Position numbers and translations under genes: made by a program
NCBI GenBank assembly: GCA_937958675.1
Contig: CALGND010000071.1
Coordinates: 1-64,000 of the forward strand
Source of the DNA: an uncultured Granulosicoccaceae bacterium
Lineage (GTDB): Bacteria; Pseudomonadota; Gammaproteobacteria; Granulosicoccales; Granulosicoccaceae
DNA length: 64,000 bases
Direction of reading: 5' to 3'
Notes under the pieces: generated by a model
What the model was told of the DNA's origin: nothing
Databases searched by the model: none
What the model saw: only the letters and a program-made list of their open reading frames with translations
Shown: positions 8,698 through 16,958 of the stretch, piece after piece
Layout: every line of letters starts with the position of its first letter
Numbering within the stretch: position 1 is the first letter of the stretch

Positions 8698-9534
8698 ATG
8701 AAGTATCAAACATTACAGAATTTGCCCCGACTTCTCGTGGTGATTTGTTTTGCCGTTTTTCTAGCCAGTTGTTCGAGTAGTTCAACAACAGATCCCGATT
8801 CTAATGGTGATATTGTTGGTGACACTAATGGTGATGGCATTCTCGACCTGGCTGAAGGTGATTACAACGGTGATGGCGTTCTTGACAACTCTGATCTAGA
8901 TTTTAACGGTGATGGTTTTGTAAATGAGGCTGATGATATCAATGGTGATGGCCTTAATGATTTCGCTGACTTTGATGTTGATGGTGATGGCTTTACCGAT
9001 TCTCTCGATGATATAAACGGTGATGGCCTCATTAATTCGACCGATGTAGTGGATAACGGGCCTACTAATGGTGGCGATTGTGAAGTTAGTGGTACCGATC
9101 GAAATTCATCTGACGATGATTGGGGTAATAACTGTTTACTAAGTGATTCTGTTGCATATAGAGACAGCTCATATTCTCGTGGTGTTCAGAGAATTCTATG
9201 GTGTGATGGCTATTCCACTGATCCACTTGAGAGCTTTGCTGATGGCAGCTATGGCCCTAACACTAAGATAGCCGTGGAAGATTTCCAAAATGATAGTGGC
9301 GGCACTCTGGATGTAGACGGAGTAGTGGGCTCAGCAACATGGGGTGCCTTACGCGATCGATTGGTACGCCTATCCACTGGAATCGACTACGACACATGGG
9401 GAGTTGATACCGCTGCTTGCCAAGGCCAAGTCTTGTTCTATCAGAAGCTAGATGCCAACCTTGTGGGTGAAAGCTGGGAAATGGCGGAAACACCTGGAAG
9501 CGAAGTACGCGTTGTTTTCTCTACAGGCTTCTAA
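8698..9534 (+). CDS. lipoprotein with tandem EF-hand/dockerin-like Ca-binding repeats and a peptidoglycan-binding-like domain
   Basis: Start chosen at the ATG at 8698, which has GAGAGG 7 bp upstream and opens a clean lipoprotein signal (hydrophobic core, lipobox LASC). 278 residues. After a Ser/Thr linker, residues ~30-125 hold about seven Asp/Asn/Gly-rich loops of the DxNGDGxxD type (GDTNGDGILD, DYNGDGVLD, DFNGDGF, DINGDGL and so on), a calcium-binding thrombospondin-3/dockerin-like array. The C-terminal half contains SRGVQRILWCDGY, NTKIAVEDFQ and DGVVGSATWGALR, which match the peptidoglycan-binding-1 fold. It is probably outer-membrane anchored and wall-contacting. It heads a likely three-gene run with the HEAT protein and the serine hydrolase. 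Confidence 0.78.
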   Translation: MKYQTLQNLPRLLVVICFAVFLASCSSSSTTDPDSNGDIVGDTNGDGILDLAEGDYNGDGVLDNSDLDFNGDGFVNEADDINGDGLNDFADFDVDGDGFTDSLDDINGDGLINSTDVVDNGPTNGGDCEVSGTDRNSSDDDWGNNCLLSDSVAYRDSSYSRGVQRILWCDGYSTDPLESFADGSYGPNTKIAVEDFQNDSGGTLDVDGVVGSATWGALRDRLVRLSTGIDYDTWGVDTAACQGQVLFYQKLDANLVGESWEMAETPGSEVRVVFSTGF

Positions 9535-9546
9535 GTTGTACACACA

Positions 9547-10602
9547 TTGTCTGTATTAAGTAAAACCCTCGTCGCTGTCGGTATCGCACTGGCAGTCGGC
9601 GGGGGTTTTTTCTATTGGTGGCCTAGCAACATCACGCCCGAAGCTAATGTCAATTCAGCTACTGCGGTTGGCTCCGCAACCTCGGACGATAGCAGCACAG
9701 CAAAGCCTGTTTCACCATTTGATCCTGTCATATCAAGCGACAACACTAACACCGAAGTTGCTCAGCAATCTAGCGTTAGTGTCGCGGAAAATTCGAATAC
9801 AAAAAACGCATCGCAGCTGGTTCCAAGCGCTAGTGAAGAGGCGCTGGCTCTGCAAGCATATGATCTAGGTGCTACTGATTTAAGTGATGAGCAGATTCTC
9901 GATTTCACCTTGCGGCTTAAAACTGATGCAGCATTCCTGCAGGCAGCTGGCGATGAGTTTCGCGCCGAAACCGATCCCGATCGATTAAAACGCTTGGCCT
10001 TTTTACTCGGTGAGGCACAAGACCCATCATTAACACCCATTGCCAGCGATATGGTTTACTCCGGAAACCGTGAATCGCAATTGGCTGGGCTAGATTTGCT
10101 TCGTCGCTTGCAACCCTTTGATTCATCTGCACGCGATGTGGTTATGAATATTCTAACTACGGACGCCGATCCAGAAGTCATGGTTGGCACTCTGAATGTT
10201 TTAACTCTCCCTAGTGAAGCAAGTGATGCCGAGAAGCAATCGATCGTTGACCACGTGCTGCCACTAACGACTAATAATTCAGCCGCAGTACGTCAGCGTA
10301 GTATATCCATGATCTCTAAATGGTCCAGCGATGAAACAGCGATGGATGTCTTGGCTGCCGGTTTAAATGATGCCGAAGAGTCTGTTAGAAGTACAGCAGC
10401 GTATGCCACACTCAATTTAGACAATCCCAGCCCTGCGATTATTGAAGCCCTGTTTGCAGTGCTCGAGAATCAAAACGAGCTTCCTCGAGCTCGCAAAGGG
10501 GCTCGTCAATCACTTCAGGGCAAAGCGTTAAGCGAAAACAACATGCTGCGCCTACAAACCGCAGATGCTCAAATGCGCAAACAGTATGCTCGCAAACCAT
10601 GA
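9547..10602 (+). CDS. membrane-anchored HEAT-repeat-like protein
   Basis: 351 residues from a TTG start. One N-terminal transmembrane helix (~7-25, AVGIALAVGGGFFYWW), a low-complexity Ser/Thr/Asn-rich linker (~30-95), then a helical region to the end. Pairs of amphipathic helices such as SQLAGLDLLRRL, VMVGTLNVLTLP and SVRSTAAYATLNL look like HEAT/armadillo-type repeats, which bind protein partners. The helical part is predicted to lie in the periplasm. No catalytic motif is seen. It starts 12 bp after the lipoprotein stop and overlaps the next gene by 4 bp (ATGA), so the three genes are probably co-translated. The start is uncertain because no good ribosome-binding site precedes it. Confidence 0.65.
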   Translation: MSVLSKTLVAVGIALAVGGGFFYWWPSNITPEANVNSATAVGSATSDDSSTAKPVSPFDPVISSDNTNTEVAQQSSVSVAENSNTKNASQLVPSASEEALALQAYDLGATDLSDEQILDFTLRLKTDAAFLQAAGDEFRAETDPDRLKRLAFLLGEAQDPSLTPIASDMVYSGNRESQLAGLDLLRRLQPFDSSARDVVMNILTTDADPEVMVGTLNVLTLPSEASDAEKQSIVDHVLPLTTNNSAAVRQRSISMISKWSSDETAMDVLAAGLNDAEESVRSTAAYATLNLDNPSPAIIEALFAVLENQNELPRARKGARQSLQGKALSENNMLRLQTADAQMRKQYARKP

Positions 10603-11795
10603 TGGCCTTACCTAGTCGCGTTGAACGCATTGCCAGTTTTGCCCAATCACTGATTGATGAAAAGCTATTTCCCAATGTCGCTTGGCGAGTAGCTCTAGGC
10701 GATACCGTTATCAGCGAAGGTGGTGTGGGTTATCAAGATGCAGCATTAACCCAGCCATTGCGTGACGATGCTATTAATCGTATCTACTCAATGACTAAGC
10801 CATTGGTTTCAATTGCTGCGCTACAACTGATTGAAGAAAACCGATTAAGTTTGTATCAGCCCGTCGCGCGCTATATTCCAGGCTTTGCTAGTAATACAAT
10901 TTTAGATCACAGTGGTGAGCAGTACGCTTCTAAACAACCTCTATTGATTGAACACTTGCTTACGCATCGTTCTGGCTTGTCCTATGATTTTTTACCTGAC
11001 TGCCCAGTAGCGGGATTGTACCGTGATGCGCAAATGGCTGGCGATGTTAGTCGTAGTTTGGGTGACTTAGCGCGCGCCTTATCAGAATTACCTTTGTCAT
11101 CAGAGCCAGGTTCGGCATGGAAATATAGCTTTTCAACCGACGTGTTGGCCCATGTGTTGGAGTGCGTGACGGGCAAATCGTTATATGAATTGCTAAAAGA
11201 GCGATTGTTTGATCCGCTTAATATGCATGAGACGGCGTTTTTTGTTAAACCCGATCAACAGCATCGCTTGTTGCCCTTGTATGGTGTTCGCGATTTAGGA
11301 CAAGAGGCAGTTTTCACAACAGAGCCTAATCGCCTTGAGTTGATGGACGCTGAGCGTGGGTATCCATCTAACTCTTCAACCTTTGAACGCGGCGGGCACG
11401 GCTTGTTTTCAACACTGGCTGACTACTATCGCTTTTTACAAGTGGTAATGGATGGTACAAGCGAAAGCGGAGAGGTATTGCTCTCTGTGCCTATGGTAAA
11501 CATGATGTGGCGCAACCGCATACCGCAATCACACATGCCATTAGCGATTGGCCATAGCCCAATGCCGGGTTATGGCTGGAACCTGTTTGGGCGCGTTATG
11601 ATGGATACTGGATTTGCGCTCAACCTAAGTAGTGATGGTGAGGGCGGCTGGTCAGGCGCTGCATCAACCTATTTTTGGGTTGATCGTACGATGAATTTTC
11701 GTGGCATTGTGATGAGCCAATACCAAGGTTCAACCTTTCCTTTAGGCACCGAAATGCAGGCCATGGCGTATCAAGCTTTGTCTAGCAAAGCTTGA
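10599..11795 (+). CDS. beta-lactamase-fold serine hydrolase
   Basis: 398 residues without a signal peptide, so probably cytoplasmic. Active-site motif S-x-x-K is SMTK at 64-67 and the tyrosine motif is YSF at 176-178. LLTHRSGLSYDF and PGYGWNLFGRV are typical of the class C-like beta-lactamase/esterase family (Pfam Beta-lactamase). Such enzymes are usually esterases or peptidases rather than antibiotic-resistance enzymes. The ATG overlaps the stop of the HEAT protein. Its 3' end overlaps that of hemH in opposite orientation inside a perfect palindrome. Confidence 0.88.
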   Translation: MMALPSRVERIASFAQSLIDEKLFPNVAWRVALGDTVISEGGVGYQDAALTQPLRDDAINRIYSMTKPLVSIAALQLIEENRLSLYQPVARYIPGFASNTILDHSGEQYASKQPLLIEHLLTHRSGLSYDFLPDCPVAGLYRDAQMAGDVSRSLGDLARALSELPLSSEPGSAWKYSFSTDVLAHVLECVTGKSLYELLKERLFDPLNMHETAFFVKPDQQHRLLPLYGVRDLGQEAVFTTEPNRLELMDAERGYPSNSSTFERGGHGLFSTLADYYRFLQVVMDGTSESGEVLLSVPMVNMMWRNRIPQSHMPLAIGHSPMPGYGWNLFGRVMMDTGFALNLSSDGEGGWSGAASTYFWVDRTMNFRGIVMSQYQGSTFPLGTEMQAMAYQALSSKA

Positions 11796-12880
11796 GCGCG
11801 TTGGGCTGTTGCTTGTAGTTCGGTATCGCTGGTTTCACTTATTTTTGAATCTGCAATTGGCCAGCCTTGCATATGTTGTTGCACTAAGGCGCTTAAAAAT
11901 TCGATATGCGCTGGCTTATCATTTAGGCAGTCGATGTAATTAAATTTCTCACCACCGTTTTCCATAAAGTACTCGCAGTTTTCACCTGAAATTTCTTCGA
12001 TGGTTTCCAGGCAGTCCGCAGAAAATGCTGGGCTGACAACATCAATACTCTTTATGCCCTCCGCGGGTAGTTTTTTCATTGTTTCGTCGCAGTATGGCTT
12101 GAGCCATTCTTCGCGGCCCACACGAGATTGAAACACCACGCGATACTCACTTTCTTTTAAGCCAAGCTTTTCTGCTAGCAGGCGAGTGGTCATATGGCAT
12201 TGGCAATGGTATGGATCACCATTGAGTAGATAACGCTTGGGTATGCCGTGGTAAGAAGTTACGAGCAACTGGCCTCGGCCATTGTCGGTCCAGCTTTGTT
12301 CGATACTCTGTGCTAGTGCATCAATATAACCAGGGTAGTTAAAGTACTGATTGATAAAACGCAGCTCGGGCAACCACCGGGTGCGTTGTAGCTCGCTCGA
12401 CACTTCATCAAATACAGAGGCGGTTGTTGTGCCTGAATATTGAGGATACATCGGTAGTACCAATAGGCGTCTGACATTTTGGCTTGCGAGTTGTTTTAAC
12501 GCATCGCCAATGGACGGCGAGCCGTAGCGCATACCTAGCTCTACGATTACATTATCGCCGAGCTCACTTTGCAATGTTGCGTGTAGCGCTTGTTTCTGAT
12601 TGAGCGAGTGATGCAATAAAGGCGATCCCGTCTCCTCTGACCATACTTCTTCATAGGCCTTAGCGCTACGCGAAGGGCGTACTCTTAATATTATGCCGTG
12701 CAGTAATAGCTTTCTGGCAACTTTTGGTAACTCAATAATGCGTGGATCGTCGAGGAACTGCGCTAGGTAGCGCCTGACTGAAGGGGTGTCAGGGGCGTCT
12801 GGTGTGCCCAAGTTGACCAGCAATATGCCCAGTTTCTCTCGAGTTCCGTGTTGGTATTCTGGCGTGCCGGTGTATTTCAT
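11771..12880 (-). CDS. hemH: ferrochelatase
   Basis: 369 residues. Inserts Fe(II) into protoporphyrin IX in the last step of protohaem synthesis. LGILLVNLGTPDAP at the N-terminus, VLPMYPQYSGTTTASVFD, and the catalytic-His region LLVTSYHGIPKRYLLNGDPY followed by CHCQ-like CQCH are ferrochelatase hallmarks. VFQSRVGREEWLKPY and the C-terminal VVSPAFSADCLETIEEI (with the conserved Glu) complete the family pattern. Length fits proteobacterial HemH. It is soluble or membrane-peripheral. HemJ, the preceding enzyme of the pathway in many gammaproteobacteria, is encoded at 45.1 kb. Confidence 0.96.
   Translation of the reverse strand: MKYTGTPEYQHGTREKLGILLVNLGTPDAPDTPSVRRYLAQFLDDPRIIELPKVARKLLLHGIILRVRPSRSAKAYEEVWSEETGSPLLHHSLNQKQALHATLQSELGDNVIVELGMRYGSPSIGDALKQLASQNVRRLLVLPMYPQYSGTTTASVFDEVSSELQRTRWLPELRFINQYFNYPGYIDALAQSIEQSWTDNGRGQLLVTSYHGIPKRYLLNGDPYHCQCHMTTRLLAEKLGLKESEYRVVFQSRVGREEWLKPYCDETMKKLPAEGIKSIDVVSPAFSADCLETIEEISGENCEYFMENGGEKFNYIDCLNDKPAHIEFLSALVQQHMQGWPIADSKISETSDTELQATAQRAQALLDKA
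11772..11794. terminator. perfect palindrome shared by two convergent stop regions
   Basis: CAAGCTTTG - TCTAG - CAAAGCTTG is a perfect 9-bp stem with a 5-base loop. It lies entirely inside the 25-bp overlap of the serine hydrolase (stop 11793-11795) and hemH (stop 11771-11773). It can form the same hairpin in both transcripts, but no U-run follows, so it is more likely a bidirectional pause or 3'-end stabiliser than a canonical intrinsic terminator. Confidence 0.5.
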
Positions 12881-13064
12881 GCGCTTTATTTTATGTGTGT
12901 CGGTAACTCGGTCTATTTTACGCTTAAAAGCACTAAACAGATGAATGAGGAAGGTAGCGCGGCTTCGTTGCTTGCCGTACTATTCGCCATATAAATTGAG
13001 TGGCTTAAGTGCCACTGCCACAAAACGCTAGCCTACATCAAGCCGGGCAGCAGGTGCGTTCACA

Positions 13065-14630
13065 ATGCCATTGATATTAGCGGTAACTAAAGAGAGTGCT
13101 GAGGGCGAACGTCGGGTTGCGCTAGATCCGAGCGTCGCTGAGCGTTTAGAGCAGCAATTATTGGTAAAAGTGATTATCGAGAGCGGCTGCGGCCGTGGCG
13201 CTGGATTTTACGACGCCGATTACGAAGGAATTGACGTTGTCGACAGCTTTGCCGATGCGGTTAAGCTAGCAACTGTAGTGCTAAAAGTAAATCCGCCAAC
13301 GGTAGATGAAGCTATGTTGCTACCGATAGGCTCTGTACTAGTCGCCCAGATCAACTCGTATTTACACCTAGATGTTGTCAGCGTTTTGCAAAAGCGCAAC
13401 ATTACCACTCTGGCAATGGATTTGGTGCCTCGCATTACACGCGCGCAGCCGATGGACGTGCTGTCATCCCAAGCAACGGTTGCTGGTTACAAAGCGGCTT
13501 TGTTAGCAGCTGAGATCTCCCCACGGCTATTTCCCATGTTAACCACCGCTGCGGGCACCATCAGGCCATCTCGTGTCATTGTGATTGGAGCGGGTGTGGC
13601 TGGTTTACAGGCTATTGCCACGGCTCGTCGCTTGGGTGCACAAGTTGAGGCCTATGATATTCGTAGTGCTGCAAAAGAGCAGATTGAATCACTTGGTGCG
13701 CGCATGATCGATACGGGTGTTAATGCTGAGAGTTCGGGTGGTTATGCGCGGGCCTTAACCAAAGAAGAAAAACAAAAGCAGCATGACGTGCTGGCTGAAC
13801 GGATGTCTCAAGCGCACGCCGTTATTTGTACAGCAGCGATACCAGGCCGTAAAGCGCCCGTTATCATCACTAGGGATATGGTGGAAGGTATGCTGCCCGA
13901 TACAGTTATCGTTGATATGGCGGCAGACTCTGGCGGTAACTGCGAGCTAACGCATATAGGCGAAACCTATATGCATGGTGATGTGTTCATTGTTGGTGCC
14001 ACCAACTTACCCAGTAGTGCGTCGGTTCATGCCAGTGAGATGTACGCTCGCAACCTTTTTAGTATGCTGCGTTTGATGTTTTCTAATGGCCAATTGCACT
14101 TAGATTGGCAGGATGAAATACTCGCAGGCTGCCTGCTTACCCATAATGGTGCGATCTACGATGCTCATACTGCAGAGCTTATGGATCAGCCGTGTGCACC
14201 GCCGATTGGTAGTGCGAAAGCAGAAAAACAAGAAGATCAACAAGGGGTAGGCTGGATTTCTGAAGAAGAGCCAAGCGATGATTTGTCCGATGATGACCAA
14301 GCCTCTACTGCCAGTAATGACCAAAGCCGGTCGACCCAATCAGCAGCTGCAATAACTGCAAACAAGAGTGCACAACCGGAGCCGACCGATGATAACGGCG
14401 ACGGTGGCTCTAATGACGATTTCGATGTACGCGACGATCTAACCGTCATTGAAGGTATTGGCCCAGCATTGCAAAATCGCTTGTATGCATATGGTGTTAA
14501 ACAGTATTCGCAACTCGCTTCCTTAGATGCTGATGGTATACATCGCCTTGAAATACAGCTAGAACTTGATAATCACGAGCTGGTGGTTGACTGGGTAGCT
14601 GAAGCTGCGCAGCTGGAGCGCAAGCTATGA
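13065..14630 (+). CDS. pntA: NAD(P) transhydrogenase subunit alpha (domain I) with extra C-terminal HhH domain
   Basis: 521 residues. The first ~373 are the NAD(H)-binding domain I of proton-translocating transhydrogenase: KESAEGERRVALDP at the N-terminus, the Rossmann motif VIGAGVAGLQAIATARRLGA and AAIPGRKAPVIITRDMV. Usual length of this separate subunit is ~370-390. Residues ~374-454 are an acidic, Ser/Asp/Gln-rich, probably disordered linker. Residues ~455-521 hold a helix-hairpin-helix-like domain (LTVIEGIGPALQNRLYAYGV, YSQLASL). Similar IEGIGP domains are known as C-terminal add-ons of NuoE and some ribosomal L21 proteins. The ATG overlaps nothing upstream. The stop overlaps the start of the next subunit by 4 bp (ATGA). 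Confidence 0.93.
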   Translation: MPLILAVTKESAEGERRVALDPSVAERLEQQLLVKVIIESGCGRGAGFYDADYEGIDVVDSFADAVKLATVVLKVNPPTVDEAMLLPIGSVLVAQINSYLHLDVVSVLQKRNITTLAMDLVPRITRAQPMDVLSSQATVAGYKAALLAAEISPRLFPMLTTAAGTIRPSRVIVIGAGVAGLQAIATARRLGAQVEAYDIRSAAKEQIESLGARMIDTGVNAESSGGYARALTKEEKQKQHDVLAERMSQAHAVICTAAIPGRKAPVIITRDMVEGMLPDTVIVDMAADSGGNCELTHIGETYMHGDVFIVGATNLPSSASVHASEMYARNLFSMLRLMFSNGQLHLDWQDEILAGCLLTHNGAIYDAHTAELMDQPCAPPIGSAKAEKQEDQQGVGWISEEEPSDDLSDDDQASTASNDQSRSTQSAAAITANKSAQPEPTDDNGDGGSNDDFDVRDDLTVIEGIGPALQNRLYAYGVKQYSQLASLDADGIHRLEIQLELDNHELVVDWVAEAAQLERKL

Positions 14631-14992
14631 TCGATATTTTTGTTGCCCTATATCTCTTTATGCTTGCCGGCATTGCGGGTTATGTACTGATTGCTAATGT
14701 GCCCTCGATACTGCATACACCGCTTATGTCAGGTTCTAATTTCATCCATGGTGTGGTGCTGGCGGGCACTATGGTTGCGCTAGGTAACGCTGAAGGTACG
14801 TTTCAAATAGTGATTGGTTTTCTTGCAGTAATGGCGGCGGCTGCCAATGCTGTCGGCGGTTATGTTGTAACTGATCGCATGTTAGCGATGTTCAAATCGA
14901 GCGAAGAGCAACAAGCTCGCGCGCTCAGCCCGACCGCTAATTCGACCAGCAATCCGAATAAAAAACAAAGCGACGAGGAGGCTGACTCATGA
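14627..14992 (+). CDS. pntA2: NAD(P) transhydrogenase subunit alpha part 2 (membrane domain)
   Basis: 121 residues with three to four hydrophobic helices: VALYLFMLAGIAGYVLI, the conserved HTPLMSGSNFIHGVVLAG, and a third helix, followed by YVVTDRMLAMF. This is the split-off domain IIa of proton-translocating transhydrogenase (PntAB/PntA2). It pairs with PntB in the inner membrane to couple hydride transfer between NADH and NADP+ to proton flow. It overlaps pntA and pntB by 4 bp each, so all three are translationally coupled. The C-terminal tail is longer and more polar than usual. Confidence 0.95.
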   Translation: MIDIFVALYLFMLAGIAGYVLIANVPSILHTPLMSGSNFIHGVVLAGTMVALGNAEGTFQIVIGFLAVMAAAANAVGGYVVTDRMLAMFKSSEEQQARALSPTANSTSNPNKKQSDEEADS

Positions 14993-16377
14993 TTCAAACA
15001 GCCCCAGATTTAATCAATCTCGCCTATTTTATCTCGGCACTATTGTTCATTACTGGTTTGCGGAAAATGAGTTCGCCTAAAACGGCGCGCTCCGGGATTT
15101 GGTTGGCAGGCGGTGGCATGATCATCGCGGTGGTAGCAACCTTTCTGCACCCGCAGGTAGTGAGCAACCACTTACTTATTTTGATTGCTATCGCCATTGG
15201 TGGTGGTTTTGCATTTTTTCAGGCGCGTTCGGTTGCTATCAGCAATATGCCAGAAATGACCGCGATCTATAACGGTTTAGGTGGGGCAGCTGCTGCGGGT
15301 ATCGCCATTATTGTCCTATTGCGTGTTTCCGAGCATACGGTGTCGGCTAAGGCGGTTGCTGTGCTGGGGGGCATGATTGGCTCGATAACGTTTGCTGGGT
15401 CGATTATGGCGTGGGCAAAGCTTAAGCGCATTATTGCTAAGCGTCATCAGTTTGTTAATCGACAGGTGCTCTATGTAGCGCTGGGTTCTGTTGTATTGAT
15501 GTTGGGTTTGTTGCTGGCCACTTCAACCTCATCGCACCCAATGTTGCTGTTGGTGTTTTTTGTGTTGTCGTTGGTATTCGGTGTGATCATGACACTGCCG
15601 ATCGCAGCGGCTGATTTACCGGTATTGATTTCGATTTATAACGCAATGACCGGCCTTGCGGTTGCATTTGAAGGCTATGTGTTGGCAAACCCAGCCATGA
15701 TTGTTGCTGGTATGTTGGTGTGCGCTGCCGGCGTATTGTTAACTCGTTTGATGGCTAACGCGGTTAATCGTAGTCTCAGCGAGATTATGTATTCAGGGTT
15801 TGGTATAAGCCATAGTGGTATAGCGGAGCCCAACACACGTAATAGTATTAACGAAATCGATCCTTTTGATTCTGCTACGTCAATGGCTTACGCAGAGCGA
15901 GTCGTTATCGTGCCGGGATACGGCATGGCGTCAGCGCAAGCGCAGCATAAGGTGCAAGAGCTCACCCAGTTGCTCGAAGAGCGCGGTGTAGGCGTGCGCT
16001 TTGCGATTCATCCCGTTGCTGGGCGTATGCCTGGCCATATGAATGTTGTGTTAGCTGAAGCGGGTGTGCCCTACGAGAAGATTGCGGATCTTTCTGAAAT
16101 AAACCCCGAATTCTCTAAAGTGGACGTAGTGTTGGTCATTGGCGCTAACGATATCGTTAACCTCGGGGCTCGAACCGACACTAACAGCCCGTTGCATGGC
16201 ATGCCTGTATTGGATGTTGACAACGCTGGAAGCGTTATTGTGCTCAAACGAGGCGATGGAGCGGGTTACGCTGGCGTTGATAATCCCTTGCTGCAACATC
16301 CTAAAACTCGTGTCCTACTCGGGGATGCTAAACGGTCGGTTCAAGACCTAATCACGGCTATTAAATCCCTCGATTAG
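14989..16377 (+). CDS. pntB: NAD(P) transhydrogenase subunit beta
   Basis: 462 residues. N-terminal ~270 residues are multiple membrane helices (domain IIb) with the family stretch SGIWLAGGGMIIAV and LPVLISIYNAMTGLAVAFEGY. The C-terminal domain III binds NADP(H): VVIVPGYGMASAQAQHKV, HPVAGRMPGHMNVVLAEAGV, LVIGANDIVNLGA and VLKRGDGAGYAGVDNPL. Length matches E. coli PntB. With PntA and PntA2 it forms the inner-membrane pump that makes NADPH at the expense of the proton gradient. It is the last gene of the operon. A short GGCGC-GTT-GCGCC hairpin follows the stop by ~25 bp, without a U-run. Confidence 0.97.
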   Translation: MIQTAPDLINLAYFISALLFITGLRKMSSPKTARSGIWLAGGGMIIAVVATFLHPQVVSNHLLILIAIAIGGGFAFFQARSVAISNMPEMTAIYNGLGGAAAAGIAIIVLLRVSEHTVSAKAVAVLGGMIGSITFAGSIMAWAKLKRIIAKRHQFVNRQVLYVALGSVVLMLGLLLATSTSSHPMLLLVFFVLSLVFGVIMTLPIAAADLPVLISIYNAMTGLAVAFEGYVLANPAMIVAGMLVCAAGVLLTRLMANAVNRSLSEIMYSGFGISHSGIAEPNTRNSINEIDPFDSATSMAYAERVVIVPGYGMASAQAQHKVQELTQLLEERGVGVRFAIHPVAGRMPGHMNVVLAEAGVPYEKIADLSEINPEFSKVDVVLVIGANDIVNLGARTDTNSPLHGMPVLDVDNAGSVIVLKRGDGAGYAGVDNPLLQHPKTRVLLGDAKRSVQDLITAIKSLD

Positions 16378-16958
16378 CGTGGCTTAACAGCGACGGTTAT
16401 CTGGCGCGTTGCGCCTGTGATTCAATAATCTTTGGCTTAACATTTCACTAGACGATAAACGGTGATTATGCATGTCGCGCTATTGTCGGATTTTGGCTCT
16501 TGGGGACACAATTATTGTAGTTTTTACTGATAAAAAAAGTCGTTTAGGGGCTTGACTAAAGATAAATTGCTTGTGTTATGCACAACCGAGAAAAAGTGTT
16601 GATGCACGTCACAGTTTGGTGTAGAAGCGAAGAGATTTAGTTTAAAATAGTCTCGTAACTATTTGATACATAAGGTTATATAGCTTTATGATCAATATTC
16701 GACCATTTTAAAAGAAACCGTCTTTTTTCCGCTGTTTTTTCTCAAAAATCATTTTAATCCACATAGTTATCCACAGAATTTGTGGATAACGAGCCACATG
16801 GGCATTCAACTTGGCATGAATTCGATCAGAATTGATCGGCATTTGATTGATTAAAGATCTAACGGGGTTAGTTTTTAGCGGGAATGAGGGTTTAAACCCT
16901 GGTTTGGATACACTACTCACATGAGCAATATTAGCCCCAGCCAAGAGATTTCAATCGG
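16378..16958. other. 581-bp AT-rich gene-free stretch upstream of priA
   Basis: No credible gene is seen on either strand. The left part carries a small GC hairpin after pntB. The middle (about 16630-16790) is conspicuously AT-rich compared with neighbours. It contains the DnaA-box and GATC cluster listed separately. A perfect 14-bp palindrome AGGGTTTAAACCCT lies at 16887-16900, about 60 bp before the priA GTG, and could be an operator. The priA promoter must lie here but no convincing -35/-10 pair stands out. Confidence 0.8.
16576..16859. promoter_or_regulatory. DnaA-box cluster with GATC sites (candidate oriC or DnaA-binding regulatory site)
   Basis: Three perfect matches to the DnaA box TTATNCACA: TTATGCACA at 16576-16584, TTATCCACA at 16767-16775, and the same box inverted (TGTGGATAA) at 16781-16789. 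The last two form an inverted pair with a 5-bp spacer. A one-mismatch box TAATCCACA is at 16755-16763. Four GATC (Dam) sites lie at 16690, 16824, 16834 and 16856. AT-rich DNA fills the gap between the first box and the pair. Boxes, AT-rich DNA and clustered GATC are the usual ingredients of gammaproteobacterial origins. The neighbours pntB and priA are not the classical origin neighbours (dnaA, mnmG, rpmH), so a DnaA-titration or priA-regulatory site is an alternative. Confidence 0.55.

Noticed and set aside
16552-16580. TTGACT followed by GTTATG as a promoter before priA
   Set aside because: The -10 matches poorly and coincides with a DnaA box; too weak to call.
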